Shown here one piece after another: positions 11,201 through 25,001 of a stretch of DNA of 64,000 bases. The stretch is from Paramecium sonneborni. Lineage: Eukaryota > Ciliophora > Oligohymenophorea > Peniculida > Parameciidae. The stretch is taken from positions 162,031 through 226,030 of the forward strand of contig CAJJDN010000006.1 in assembly GCA_905182985.1 (NCBI GenBank), in the 5' to 3' direction. Under the pieces are notes generated by a model. That model was given only the letters and a program-made list of their open reading frames with translations. It did no database searches and was not told the origin of the DNA. Position 1 is the stretch's first letter; every line of letters begins with the position of its first letter. The position numbers were made by a program, and so were the translations under genes.

Positions 11201-14200
11201 GTCATTCGATATTTTCTTTTTAGAATTCTATTCAAATTATGCATTAATTTCAAGTCTTGTCAAATTCTTAAAGCTATCACTAACTAATGTATTATTAAAT
11301 TTTTATAATCCTTTAAATGATTTATATTTAAGTTATTGCCATTAAAATATTTTATTTCCTAGAAAATATTTAATAATTAAATCTTATTCATCTTCAGCTA
11401 TTTCATCTATTTTTGTTATTAACTTACAATTCAAATAAATATTTTCTGCATTATTAAACCAGGCTATTGTTTCTTGTTTGTTTAATATTCTTACACTTTA
11501 AAACTTTACTTCTTATAAAGTTGTTTAAGTTTAAGATATAAATTCTAATAATTTTGGAGTTAAATCTACAACAGTTTTTAATTTTAAAATGTTCAGCTTT
11601 GGTATACTATTCATTAAATCAATATTTTCAAATAATAAATTTCCACTCTAAGGACATTAAACTTCAAAAAACTATAAATTTTAACTCTCTAAAAGATATT
11701 TGGAAAAAGATTGAAGAAACTAAAATGAATCTTTATTCTCAATCTTAAATATTAATTTTTAAATTTAAGGTGTCAAACTACTTATATATTGTTTTACAAA
11801 TTTATCATCATCTTTAAATTGTATAGATTCTGAAATTTTTAATTATTTTATTGGAACTTTTTATCCAAAAATTATATCTTTTATAAATTGATTAGATTAA
11901 GCTTAATTTAAATATTCATTTACTCTTATTAGATGCAATTTAGTAATTTTTAATTTACCTTAAAATTTATCTAAAAAGTTAAGTAATCCTTCTATGAATC
12001 CACTTTATGTATCTGAAATTTTCAAAGATATTAAATTATTTATAAATAAAGAATAAAAGGATTATGTATTTAAAGAATCATTAAATTTAATTGAAGTAAG
12101 TGTAATTTTTTTAATATTTGTAACAGTTGAATTTTTTTGTTTATTATTTTTTTAAAGATCAGATTATATAAGAATTTTTTCAATTGTATTTACAAACAAA
12201 TCTAGATCAACATCACTTATTTTTAAATTAGAGATTTTACTTTTTGGATAAAAAATTAAACCAGCTAACATTCTATAGTAATAATAAGTCTTTTCTCTAT
12301 CATTTGAAAAATCAGTTAAAAATTTTAATGAAATATCTTAAATCCTTTATGGAGGTTATTAAGTAAATCTCTCAGGAGCCATTAAAATCTTATCATATAA
12401 ATTTAGATGATTTTGTTCTATTAAATTATTTAATTATTATTCCTATTATTAAAAATCTATTTGTTAAACCAATATTTTTGTTTTCTTTTATTTTTTCTTC
12501 TCTTTTGACATCACAAGTTGATAAAACTAAATTCATATAAAAATGATACCTTTTTCCATAACGAACTTTTGATTTAATTATTATCAGAAAAGTCAATAAT
12601 TTAAAAAAACTTTTTTGATAATTAATCTTATTCAACACAATTTTAAATTAAATCTATAAAACCTTAAAAAAATTCATCATTTAAAGAACAATTCGATAAC
12701 ACTAATTATTCTAATTAACACTTTAAATCTTTCTCCTCTATTAATTCAGCATTAAAGCAAATATATTCTAAAAATTTGAGAAATACTTTAAAATTTTATG
12801 ATAACTTTAAATTTTTCATTATTAAAATTGATAACTATGATTTAATTAACTATTGAGAATCTTTTAGCTCATTAACTAATTTATCTAAAGTTTTCTCAAA
12901 ACCTTTACATGATATGACTGATAAGTTTTCTAAATCACAATGTGGATCAAGAAAAAAGAATGATAATATTTCACTAGAAAAAATACACTCTTCAAAGGAT
13001 AATTTTTTTATATAATAAAATATTTAGGTACCTTTTACCTTTAATTATTAACGTTCTAAAAAATATTTATTTATTGACTATGCTAAATCTTCATTTATAT
13101 CTACTTTCTTAAAAATTATTTCTTCAAGTTTTGGTGAAGCTAGTATTACTTTTAGAGCCAAATCAAATTTCTTAAATTTATGATAAAGACATAGTTTTCT
13201 AAGTGAATCAAATTAAAAAATTTAATCTAAATTGTATTCAAAATAACTAATTTACAGATATTGCAAATCCAAAAATTAATTAAAAATACAATACTCAGAA
13301 AAAATTTTAATTGCTTTGTTATTTACATCTGTATTATCTCTAAATTTTACTGTTTATAAATCTAAGTTATCATCTTTTACTTGTGATACATAATTTTCAT
13401 GTGATAATTAATCAAAAGTCAAATTCAAATTAGCTAAGCTTATATGATTTAATTTCACTTAACTATTAGTAATAAAGCATTTGAGAAATAAAGATATATT
13501 CATTTGTAGTCCTACAATTTCAAGATTCAACTTTTTTAAAGCAAATAACTTTATATCATTTTATTTTTCAAAAAATTTACTTTACAACAAAACTTAATCA
13601 ATATAAATTGTATCATTGAAGTTATCTTCTTTAAATAGAAATGTTTCTAAATCAAATGTTTTTTATGCTAAAAACACTTAAATAATTTTCTCTGTTAATT
13701 TATCAGTTACAAAAGAATTTTTAATAATAAGATTTTTTAAACTAAAAGTTCTATAAACATCTATAGTGTTTAAATATTATTAAAAAATAAAGCAATTTGA
13801 GTCTAATTCAAAACTACGAGAGCTAAAACATAAAGTTTAAATAGATATAGAATCATCTTATTAAGTAAAAAACAATTCATTCATTAATTATTTTAGGATT
13901 TCTTCTCCCAATTGTTGATTCTATTTTTTTATAGTAATTGATTGTAAATTTAAATTTTTTGTTCTGTTTTACTTTTTAAAATTTAATATTGCATTAATAT
14001 AACTTTAACAAATTCCATCAGTTAAAGGATTAATAGTTAAACTTTTTAGATTACTAAAGGGATTAAAGATAACGAATTTTAATAAATCCTCTAGTAAATC
14101 ATATTATTAAATATTTTCAATTGTACTTAAATCAATTGATTCTAAATTTAACCTTTCTCCTTATTTTATTCTATTTCTAAATGCTTAAGCAAAATGGTAC

Positions 14201-15297
14201 ATTTTAGCCAATAATGATTCACTATTTTAAAATGTATTTTCAAAGGCAAAATACTTGCAAGATTTTGAAATAATTTCATCTAAGAGTATTTATAAAGCAG
14301 ATTCATCCATAGATGAATTGTTAGATAAATCCAGTTCCAATAGTCTTAGATAAGAATAACGATTACCAATTAATGCTTTACAAGTAGATTGAGTTAATTA
14401 ATTTAAATTATTTAAACCTAACTTTAAAAGTCCCTTAGCTTTTGCTAAACTAGCAAATAAAGATTCAATAAGAGTGTTAGGACCAAGATAATTATTTGAT
14501 ATATTCAGTTCTTAAATAGTTTCTAATGCTGAATCACTATAACAAGTTTAGATTAAGTATTCAAATCCTTGATAATTTGATTCAGTGAAGCAGTTACTTA
14601 AATTAAAAGAGTGATATTTCATTCTTTTCAACTTTTTTTAGATGTATGAATAACTTTTATCATCGAACAATCTTTTGTTATATAAAATAATTGATTTATA
14701 TTATTGATTGATGCTTAAATTCAAAGTAAATTATTTTTCTAAAAAAGCTGATAAATTTTACAAATATTTTCCTCTAAAAATACCAGGATTATTAGAGATT
14801 AGTAACTAACTTTATAATTAAATATTACATATTTTAGATTAAGTTTGCTTTTAATTAACTAAATGGTGAAATCATTTAAGCTATAATCATCAAGTTCATT
14901 ATGATTAAATTCAATTTCTATTCCTTGAGGTTGTAACCAAATAAGCAATTTTAATAGAAGTTGAAGATGTTCTAAACCTAATTTTGATTTGGTAAATTTC
15001 ATTTTTTTCAATTAGTTACAAAATCTTAATTATTTTTCAATATAAATCCAATATTCAATTTTAAAAATGCCCTAAAAATTACAAAATCGTAAATTTCCAT
15101 TCCACTAATTATTTTCTAATAAAGTCTAAAAAATAAATGTAATATACATCAAACTATTTCATTTACTTTTAAAGTTAAGTATCTGGATCAAATTTAAACA
15201 TTCTTTTAATTTCTAATTAAGTAATCTATTGGATATGTCTTTTGGAAGATCTTTCCTAATTAATATTTTTTTTGAGAGTATTAATATATTCTTCCAT
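8245..15297 (-). CDS. giant leucine-rich-repeat and multi-pass membrane protein
   Basis: One gene, about 2,312 aa, read continuously after removing five introns (15126-15147, 14806-14828, 12527-12549, 8630-8653, 8450-8471; 22-24 nt); the exon sum is an exact multiple of three. The first about 1,500 residues are irregular leucine-rich repeats (LELDLSNNSS, IQELNISNNYLGPN). After residue about 1,580 comes a globular part. From residue about 1,900 several hydrophobic helices follow (LIVLTLIYLFMCIGCPILL, LIITIINLAIYLIYFIEVLI), then FEDVPQLTLQ and a last helix before a charged tail. I do not recognise the membrane domain; the DVPQL motif recalls the (E/D)xxPQLxLQ element of XK-related proteins, a weak hint only. 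LRR membrane giants are frequent in ciliates. Confidence 0.8.
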
Positions 15298-15476
15298 TAA
15301 ATAATTATAAATTATATTTTAATATTGTATATAAAAAGAATAGTTTATGATGTTAATGTATAGTAATAGTTATTTATTTTATAAAAGATATATAAAGATT
15401 AAATGAAGTGTTAATAATACTTTCTAGAGATTGTAATTTATTTATTTAATAATATAAATAAATTACTGTTTTAATA

Positions 15477-17972
15477 ATGTAAAGAGATGATTTAGCTATA
15501 TTTCCAAATACACCGTAAATATAATGTCTTTTTAATCCAAGTGGACTACATCCTATGACTGCTTTTGTAGCAAGGTCATGTTATAAGTATAATTAACTCT
15601 AAAGAAATAAATAATAAAGAATCGTTATATAACATATACCTTAAAAACAAAGATAAAATGAATAAAGGTAGATTTCTTTACCAAAGGCTATGTAAGCTAT
15701 AAAAAAATAATAATTGGAATGTAAAAATTATAATTGACTAGAAGCATTGAGAAGAGCATCTCAATAAAAAGATGGGACTTTAAGTTTGGTTTTCTCAGAT
15801 GTTAAGTAAGAAGAGTTAATTCTATAGAAAATAGATAAATATTAATATTTGTAGTATAAATTGTAAACAAGTAATGATGATTTAGTTGAGGAAAAGAGAG
15901 TAAATGTAAATGAATAAAAAAAGTCAAATACAAAAATGAAGAATGTGATTGAAATTGATAAGACAAAAACTATTCTATAAAATATATTAGGTGGAATGTA
16001 ATAAAAAGTTGATGAAGTTGCACATGAAAATCATATGAGAATAATGGGAATGCAAATAAAGTCATTTAAATTATAAGAGTAATAATCAATTAGAAGTAAA
16101 GCTATGTCTCAAGAAAAAGATAGAGAGACATCAAAATCATTTGCAGAAAAAAGAGATTTATATAGTCGTTCAGTTCAAAAAAAGAGACATCAATCACCTT
16201 AGAATAAAATGAAGAATATATCTTAATAAAATATGAAGATAAATAATAATTTTAGATTTTCATTGACAGATTACTCATAATTAAGTAGAGAATAATTATT
16301 TTAATTGAAATTACTAAATTATCACTATATGATATTTATAGTTTCTTCATAAAGTAATTTTTATGTTTAACCATCTGAAACTATTACTGAGTTTAAATTT
16401 AAAGTAGGAAAAGGAAATAATAGTTTATTAATTAAAGAATTATTTAAATCTAGATGGTGGTGGAATCTAAATTAAGAAGCTGATAATAAAGAACTAAATT
16501 TTATATGGACATAGATTAAAGTTCCATAATTTATGAATCTCCAAGAATGGAGTAAAGATCCATTTATAACAAGATAAAAATCTTTATCTTAGACATCTGC
16601 AGATTTAAAAAAAACAAAAGGATAGAAATCTCCAAAGAGTATTAAAAGAGATCAAAAGTTTGGATAATATGAGGATCCATTATAAAAATTAATTGTAGAA
16701 CAAGATTTAATTTAATTAAAATCAATCGAAAAATCTATTTAAAGTTTTTTAAAATATGCAGAAAAGAAAGATTTAAGATTAATTGATAATGTAAATAAAG
16801 TAAATAATCATTATTATTATTATTATATTAGATTCATAATCATATAGAAAGAAATTATCATTTGGGTAATAAAAAAGCTATGTTTCATAATATGAAGAAA
16901 TATTATGAGTTAATAAAATAAGAACTGTTTCGACATTTACCTATGACATTTCATGTATCAGGAGTTAAAGACAAATCATATTAATAGTTTATGGAATATT
17001 ATAAATAAAAGTATTCTAGATATATTTATAAGGAAGGGAAATAATATTTGGATTATAAAGCCAGGAGAATTTACAAATAGAGGAAATGGAATCATTGTAT
17101 GTTAAACATTGGCTGATATTCATAAAATTGTAAGCAAAAAACAAATGCATTCTAATGGCAAACCTTTCACATATTTGATACAAAAATACATTGAAAAACC
17201 ATTTCTATATAATAAAAGAAAGTTTGACATAAGATGTTACTTTTTAATAACATAATTGAATAATATTATTAGAGCATATTGGTATGAAGAAGGCTATATA
17301 AGAACATCAAGTGAAGAATTTGATATTAAGGATGTGAGTAATTAATATGTTCATTTAACTAATGATGCAATCTAAAAATATAGTGAAGCTTATGGAAAAT
17401 ATGAAAATGGGAATAAATTATCATTCGCAGAATTTTAGAGATACTTAGATAAATGGCATACTAATGAACATTTGAATTTTTATAAGGATTTATACCCATA
17501 ATTGAAAATGATAACTTTGAATGCAATAAAATCTGTTTATCATAAAATAGAACCATATAAAAGAAATTACAATTTTGAAATATTTGGATTAGATTTCATG
17601 ATAGATGAAAAGTTTTAACCATATTTAATTGAAATTAATACTAATCCATGTTTAGAATTGAGTTCTCCTTTATTAGGTAGAATAATTCCTGCAATGGTTG
17701 AGAATGCATTTAGGTAATATATTAAAAATATAATTTAATTTAGATTATCTATAGATACATTGATACCTCCTCCAGAATAATCTATATGGCCACCAAACAA
17801 AAAACATTTATTATTTTATGATAATATGTTAGAAAACAATAGATTCTAATTGATTTTTGATGAAAGAGAAGATGCTTATGAATTAAAATTGTTATATAGC
17901 AATTAAATAAATGATGATCAAATAGATGAAATGGATGAAGAAGAAGAAGAATATCAATCAGATGATGATTGA
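15477..17972 (+). CDS. tubulin-tyrosine ligase-like (TTLL) protein
   Basis: ATP-grasp ligase predicted to add glutamate or glycine chains to tubulin in cilia or cortex; about 813 aa. Introns at 15721-15741 (21 nt) and 16800-16831 (32 nt) restore the frame. The long basic, Lys/Gln-rich N-terminus is followed by the catalytic core: NNIWIIKPGEFTNRGNG (about 17040-17090), YIEKPFLYNKRKFDIRCY, VHLTNDAIQKY, and FEIFGLDFMID followed by LIEINTNPCLEL (about 17575-17655), with the DFM and ExNTNP metal-site residues intact. The tail is acidic (DEEEEEYQSDDD). One extra A in GGGAAATAA near 17040 shifts the frame just before the first motif; removing it gives GNNIWIIKP, so this is probably a sequencing error. 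Confidence 0.88.
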
Positions 17973-18359
17973 TTCAAATAATCTTAAATTTATACTCAAT
18001 CATATCCTACACAATATTTTATAATAATTTATTAATTTTTAAATAAAACATCTCCTCTGTTTAATTTTTTTTCAAATTATAATAGAATTACAAATAGCTC
18101 AGATTATGAGTTAAAAATAGTTTATATATATTTTTTAAATTTGATCATTATTTATTAGGATCTTTATCTTTTATCAAGACAAAAACACTATAGAATTTAT
18201 ACTTGATTTTATCATTGTTATTGTTAATGCAGGTGTCAATGTTCAGCTACAATATCTTTTATCAAATATTTTAATTACCACACAGCTTCTCTTCTTTTTA
18301 TCACAAATAATTTTATAGTTTTTAATGGTTTTTTTTCTTTCTCTCAAAGATACTCTCAA

Positions 18360-18896
18360 ATGCTCTCTAATCACAAAAAGAACGCTCTTCCATTAATATT
18401 TTACTCACATTCCAATAAATATAATAATGGATCTTATCTAAGTTTCTCTTCTTTCAAATTTAATGAAACTAATGGTTTATCTTTATTTTTATTTATCAAA
18501 ATATTAAAACTAAAAACAAGTCATATATCTTAAGAAAAATTAGTTTAACTTCCTAAGAATCCTCATTATTCTCTTTCATTTATGATGTATGAAAAAAATA
18601 AAGGATTACAAAATGCTCTTAATTATTTGCATAAATATCATATTAATTTCCTATATTATTAATTGTTAGACATGAATCCTCCACAGTTTTATTAATATTA
18701 GGTGATATATAAAGTCATTAATATCGATAGTATCACTGATTTTGTTTAATTTTCACATTGTATATAAAATATTCGTTATAACTAAAAGAGAATACTAAGA
18801 GGATATATATATAAATGTGATAGAATAAAAATCTTAAATATATTTTAAGGAGCTGATTTTATTTAAATTTAAAATGTAAACCTAAATCATGCATGA
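18360..18896 (+). CDS. hypothetical protein
   Basis: A frame without TGA runs from about 18210 to the stop at 18896; the first ATG in it is at 18360 (178 codons), though a 5' exon may lie upstream of a possible acceptor ending at 18231. The protein is Tyr/Asn/Lys-rich, with segments such as LPKNPHYSLSFMMYEK and ILRGYIYKCDRIKIL. No known domain is seen. Its last 166 bp recur at 19815-19980 because of the assembly duplication. It converges on the kinase gene. Confidence 0.4.
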
Positions 18897-19813
18897 ACTT
18901 AGAAAGAAAGATGTAATTAATTTAAAAAAAAAAATAATTAAGATCAATTTAATTTATTGGATAAAATTTTACTAAATCAGTATTCATTATTTTTATTCTT
19001 ACTAGTTTTACTATTTAATCATTTCATTTCTTATTGCATATTTATGCAAAGGATTTTAATTTAAACTAAAATTCTTGGAATTAACTTATGAAGAGCTACC
19101 TTTGGAATTGGGTTCATTTGATTAATTATAACCATCATTATTACTAAATCTTGAAGGTTTCTATTATTATTATTATTCATTTCTATTTAATTATCTACCT
19201 TAAGCAGATGGACTATTGAATCCATTATTTAATGGTGAATCTAATATAAATATTATTAAAAACCTATTTAATCAGTTCTTCCATTTAATAGAGGACTTTA
19301 TTATTAGAAACTATCATTTGAAAAATCTTTTCTTAATTTAGAAGATGCAGTTATTAGAGGTGAATGAAGTGGAGAATTACTTAATTATTTTAATCTTTAT
19401 TTATCAAACTTTAATTATTCTTCTTAATTTTTCAATGCAATATCTTCATTTTCGTCTATTTATTTTAATCTTCTACCAAAATAACCATGATTAAGAGCTG
19501 ATTATGCAGATATTCTTGTATTAGGATTTTTATCAAGCATTTTTTTAAGTAAATCATAAGCTTATTAAGGAACACTTTCAAAAAGTTAAGCATCAAATTA
19601 AATTTCACATTTTCTGTTTTTTCCCAAAACATCATTATAACTTTTACCAGGGAAAGCTGGTTTTCCTGTAAGTCTAAATTTGAATTAAAATCATCTTACA
19701 ATATATAGAAAATCAATCCTAAACTAAAAACATCACAAATAGGATCATATCTTCCTCCATCTTTACAATTTATAACTTCTGGAGCAACAAATCCTGGTGT
19801 GCCACATCTATTA
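18731..19813. repeat. direct duplication, copy 1 (1,083 bp)
   Basis: By eye this stretch is identical to 19815-20897, offset 1,084, and separated only by one N. It carries the 3' end of the hypothetical (+) gene and the 3' part of the kinase (-) gene. Identity over coding, intronic and spacer DNA alike, plus the N at the joint, indicates overlapping contig ends placed side by side rather than a biological repeat. Confidence 0.95.
18984..19813 (-). pseudogene. duplicated 3' part of the protein kinase gene
   Basis: Exact copy of the last part of the kinase gene (activation-segment APE region to stop), lying in duplication copy 1. It lacks the N-terminus, the ATP-binding lobe and the HRD/DFG motifs because the copy starts abruptly at the N. 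It should not be counted as a gene if the duplication is an assembly artefact; in that case the kinase gene simply ends at the position corresponding to 18984. Confidence 0.85.
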
Positions 19814-19814
19814 N
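19814..19814. other. single unknown base (N), assembly joint
   Basis: This is the only ambiguous base in the window. It sits exactly between the two identical 1,083-bp copies, as expected for a minimal scaffold gap between contigs whose ends were not merged. Confidence 0.95.
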
Positions 19815-20897
19815 TATCACTGATTTTGTTTAATTTTCACATTGTATATAAAATATTCGTTATAACTAAAAGAGAATACTAAGAGGATATATATATAAAT
19901 GTGATAGAATAAAAATCTTAAATATATTTTAAGGAGCTGATTTTATTTAAATTTAAAATGTAAACCTAAATCATGCATGAACTTAGAAAGAAAGATGTAA
20001 TTAATTTAAAAAAAAAAATAATTAAGATCAATTTAATTTATTGGATAAAATTTTACTAAATCAGTATTCATTATTTTTATTCTTACTAGTTTTACTATTT
20101 AATCATTTCATTTCTTATTGCATATTTATGCAAAGGATTTTAATTTAAACTAAAATTCTTGGAATTAACTTATGAAGAGCTACCTTTGGAATTGGGTTCA
20201 TTTGATTAATTATAACCATCATTATTACTAAATCTTGAAGGTTTCTATTATTATTATTATTCATTTCTATTTAATTATCTACCTTAAGCAGATGGACTAT
20301 TGAATCCATTATTTAATGGTGAATCTAATATAAATATTATTAAAAACCTATTTAATCAGTTCTTCCATTTAATAGAGGACTTTATTATTAGAAACTATCA
20401 TTTGAAAAATCTTTTCTTAATTTAGAAGATGCAGTTATTAGAGGTGAATGAAGTGGAGAATTACTTAATTATTTTAATCTTTATTTATCAAACTTTAATT
20501 ATTCTTCTTAATTTTTCAATGCAATATCTTCATTTTCGTCTATTTATTTTAATCTTCTACCAAAATAACCATGATTAAGAGCTGATTATGCAGATATTCT
20601 TGTATTAGGATTTTTATCAAGCATTTTTTTAAGTAAATCATAAGCTTATTAAGGAACACTTTCAAAAAGTTAAGCATCAAATTAAATTTCACATTTTCTG
20701 TTTTTTCCCAAAACATCATTATAACTTTTACCAGGGAAAGCTGGTTTTCCTGTAAGTCTAAATTTGAATTAAAATCATCTTACAATATATAGAAAATCAA
20801 TCCTAAACTAAAAACATCACAAATAGGATCATATCTTCCTCCATCTTTACAATTTATAACTTCTGGAGCAACAAATCCTGGTGTGCCACATCTATTA
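19815..20897. repeat. direct duplication, copy 2 (1,083 bp)
   Basis: Second copy of 18731-19813. This copy is continuous with the rest of the kinase gene on its right, while copy 1 is continuous with the hypothetical (+) gene on its left, so merging the two gives one convergent gene pair with an 87-bp spacer. Confidence 0.95.
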
Positions 20898-21769
20898 AAT
20901 AAAAATGGAAATTAATCAGATCTTTAAGCTAATCCAAAATCAGCAACACAAACAGATTAAATATTACTTTTTTATTTAATTATAGAAATACTTCTATTTT
21001 CTAAATAAAATATTTTCTGGCTTTAAATCTCTATGCATTATATTTTTCGAATGCATATGAAAAAGCCCTTCCAATAAACTATATATAAGCACCTCAATTT
21101 CAAATGCATTGAATTAAGGTCTATTTTTTACTTTCTCATACAATGAGCCACCTTCTAATAGATCAAGTACCATATAAAGAGAATTATCTGTCTCATAAAC
21201 TTCATGTAGTTTTATTAATGCATAACTATCAAGCTATCTCATTATTGCTATTTCATTTAATATTGACATCTTATATTAGTTTTAATATATACCTTCCCCT
21301 TATCTTAACCATAAGCTACTTCTTTAGAGAATGCTTTTATAGCAAAACTTCTTTCATCTTCCAAACGATCTGCCAAATATACTGATGCAAAATTCCCTTT
21401 TCCTATTTTACGATGAGCTTTAAAACTCTCATGAAACCCTCTTTAATTTATATGTTTAGCTAAATAATTTCTCCAATTTTTTAGCATTTATACATCATCT
21501 GAATATAATGTTATTTTATGTTAAATATTTTCTCTTTCGATCTATAAACCTAATGGTTTTCCAACTTTAAATTTCTCATCGACATTCTCTCTCAATAATT
21601 AAAATTTTGTCTCAAACGATAATGAAATGAATTTATTCTTATTTGCAACAATTATTTAATTAGAATACCCATGAAGTATTCTCATTTTTCCTTTTTAAGT
21701 TTTAAATTCTCCTACTATTTGAGGATGTTACCATTAGCTTTAAAGAGGTTCTGTTAATTTATAATTCAT
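20068..21769 (-). CDS. serine/threonine protein kinase with N-terminal PH-like region
   Basis: About 534 aa after removing four introns of 25, 23, 26 and 23 nt, two of them at 20758-20783 and 20325-20347. The N-terminal 120 residues (GEFKTQKGKMRILHGYS, then LKNWRNYLAKHINQRGF) look like a PH-type membrane-binding domain. The kinase domain has GKGNFASVY, AIKAFSK, MHRDLKPENILF, VADFGLA, CGTPGFVAPEV and GRYDPICDVFSLGLIFYILL, so all catalytic residues are present. The subfamily is probably CAMK/AGC-like, Ser/Thr type by HRDLKPEN. A Gln/Asn/Ser-rich tail of about 170 residues follows. Start ATG at 21769, stop at 20068. The 3' third is duplicated to the left across the N. Confidence 0.9.
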
Positions 21770-23012
21770 TTAAATAATAAATCAATATTAAACTTACTGA
21801 TATTTAATTTCATGTTCACTCAAATAAAAAAAATATATATAGAAATATTTAGGTTTTTCTTTTTTATAATTTTGATTTTCAACGTTGATTCTTAAGACAA
21901 CATAAATTCAAACAAAATTTATTAAAGATTGCTTTATTAATAAGTAAATTTAAGTTTGTTTAGTTATATTTATTATCCTAAATTAAAATTAATACATTCG
22001 ATTAAAAAATTATTTGAATTATTTACTTGTTAAATTAAATTATTCAACTCTTTCTAGACTCTGTTTCATATTCTTTCTAATTCATTTAAAAAATATTATA
22101 ACTATTTATTTTTAGTTATTTTTGTAAATATTCAATTTAAAATAATCTAAGAAATTTAATCATAAACATAGATAATCCATTTAAATGAATTATAATAACT
22201 CTTTAATAATTTTTTTTTAAAACAAGATATTTTATTTAATTATATTTATTTTAAACAGTTAAGATTTCCTTAATCATAAATTAAAATAATTAAATATTTT
22301 AGGGAATCCTTATTCCAATTACTAAAATATATACTTTAATCTTAAAAAATGGTACTTTAACAAGATTTTTATTTTGTAAATTTATTTTTTTTTAATTTAT
22401 TAAAATATACTGAATATCATTTTCAAGAAAAAAAATAATTTTTTAATTACCAAGATGATGTAAGAATAATAAAGAAAATTTACTTAACATCAAAAAATTA
22501 TTAACTAAATGAAGTTTAAGCTTGAATTTAAGAAAATGATGGTTTGATATTTAAATTGAATTGAATCTCCTATATTCTAAGAATTGCAGTAATTTTTTAA
22601 TTTATATATAAGAAGCTTAACTTTGAAATAAAAAAATTGATAACATATTACCATTTTTGATGAAAGATCATCAAATCAATAGAAGATTTAATTATAAAAA
22701 ATAATAAAAATAATTAAAAAAGCAAATTAATTTTACTATTAAGATATATTTTAAATTTTTTTTGTAAAATTTTAAAGATGAGTTGAAATATTTAATCAAA
22801 AAAATGTTCTTTTACTTTAAAGAAATAAAATAGATCTAAAGTAAATGTGAATCATTCAATAAAATAAAAAAATATATAAAAAATTTATTTTCAATGACTC
22901 ATGCATCTAATTAAGGTTAAATTTATTGATTAACAAAGAAAGCAGATTTTTTCTTGAGATATAATCAATTTTTTTTGAATTTGAAGTGAATAAATTAATA
23001 TTTATATATAGA
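21770..23012. other. 1.2-kb AT-rich spacer between divergent genes
   Basis: This separates the start codons of the kinase (-) and the copine (+) and must hold both promoters. It is dominated by A/T runs. I found no frame with convincing codon use and no RNA gene. Fragments at 22440-22900 give short frames of low complexity only. It is unusually long for this gene-dense window. Confidence 0.5.
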
Positions 23013-24700
<1,688 letters not shown>

Positions 24701-25001
24701 TAATTTTATGAGTTTAATATTACAAAATTATTTTATAGAATTATCTTCTCAAATTTTATTCATTTTATAATGTTTATTTTAAGATTTTATCTAATTTAAT
24801 TTATTAAACAATCAAACTAAATTATTTGTTTTAACTATCATTTATTGATTCACATAAAGATATCAATTTGATTTAATATTGGAAATTCTAATTTTGTTAT
24901 TAAATTCTATAGTTTTTTAATGTAGTTTTTTTATTTATATATATTTGAAAATTAATATTAATAATAATAATAAATAAAAAATTTTAATGAATGATTTTTA
25001 A

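Noticed and set aside
18731..20897. A true tandem duplication giving two kinase genes.
   Set aside because: The identity appears complete across coding and non-coding bases and the joint is an N; the left copy has no catalytic lobe.
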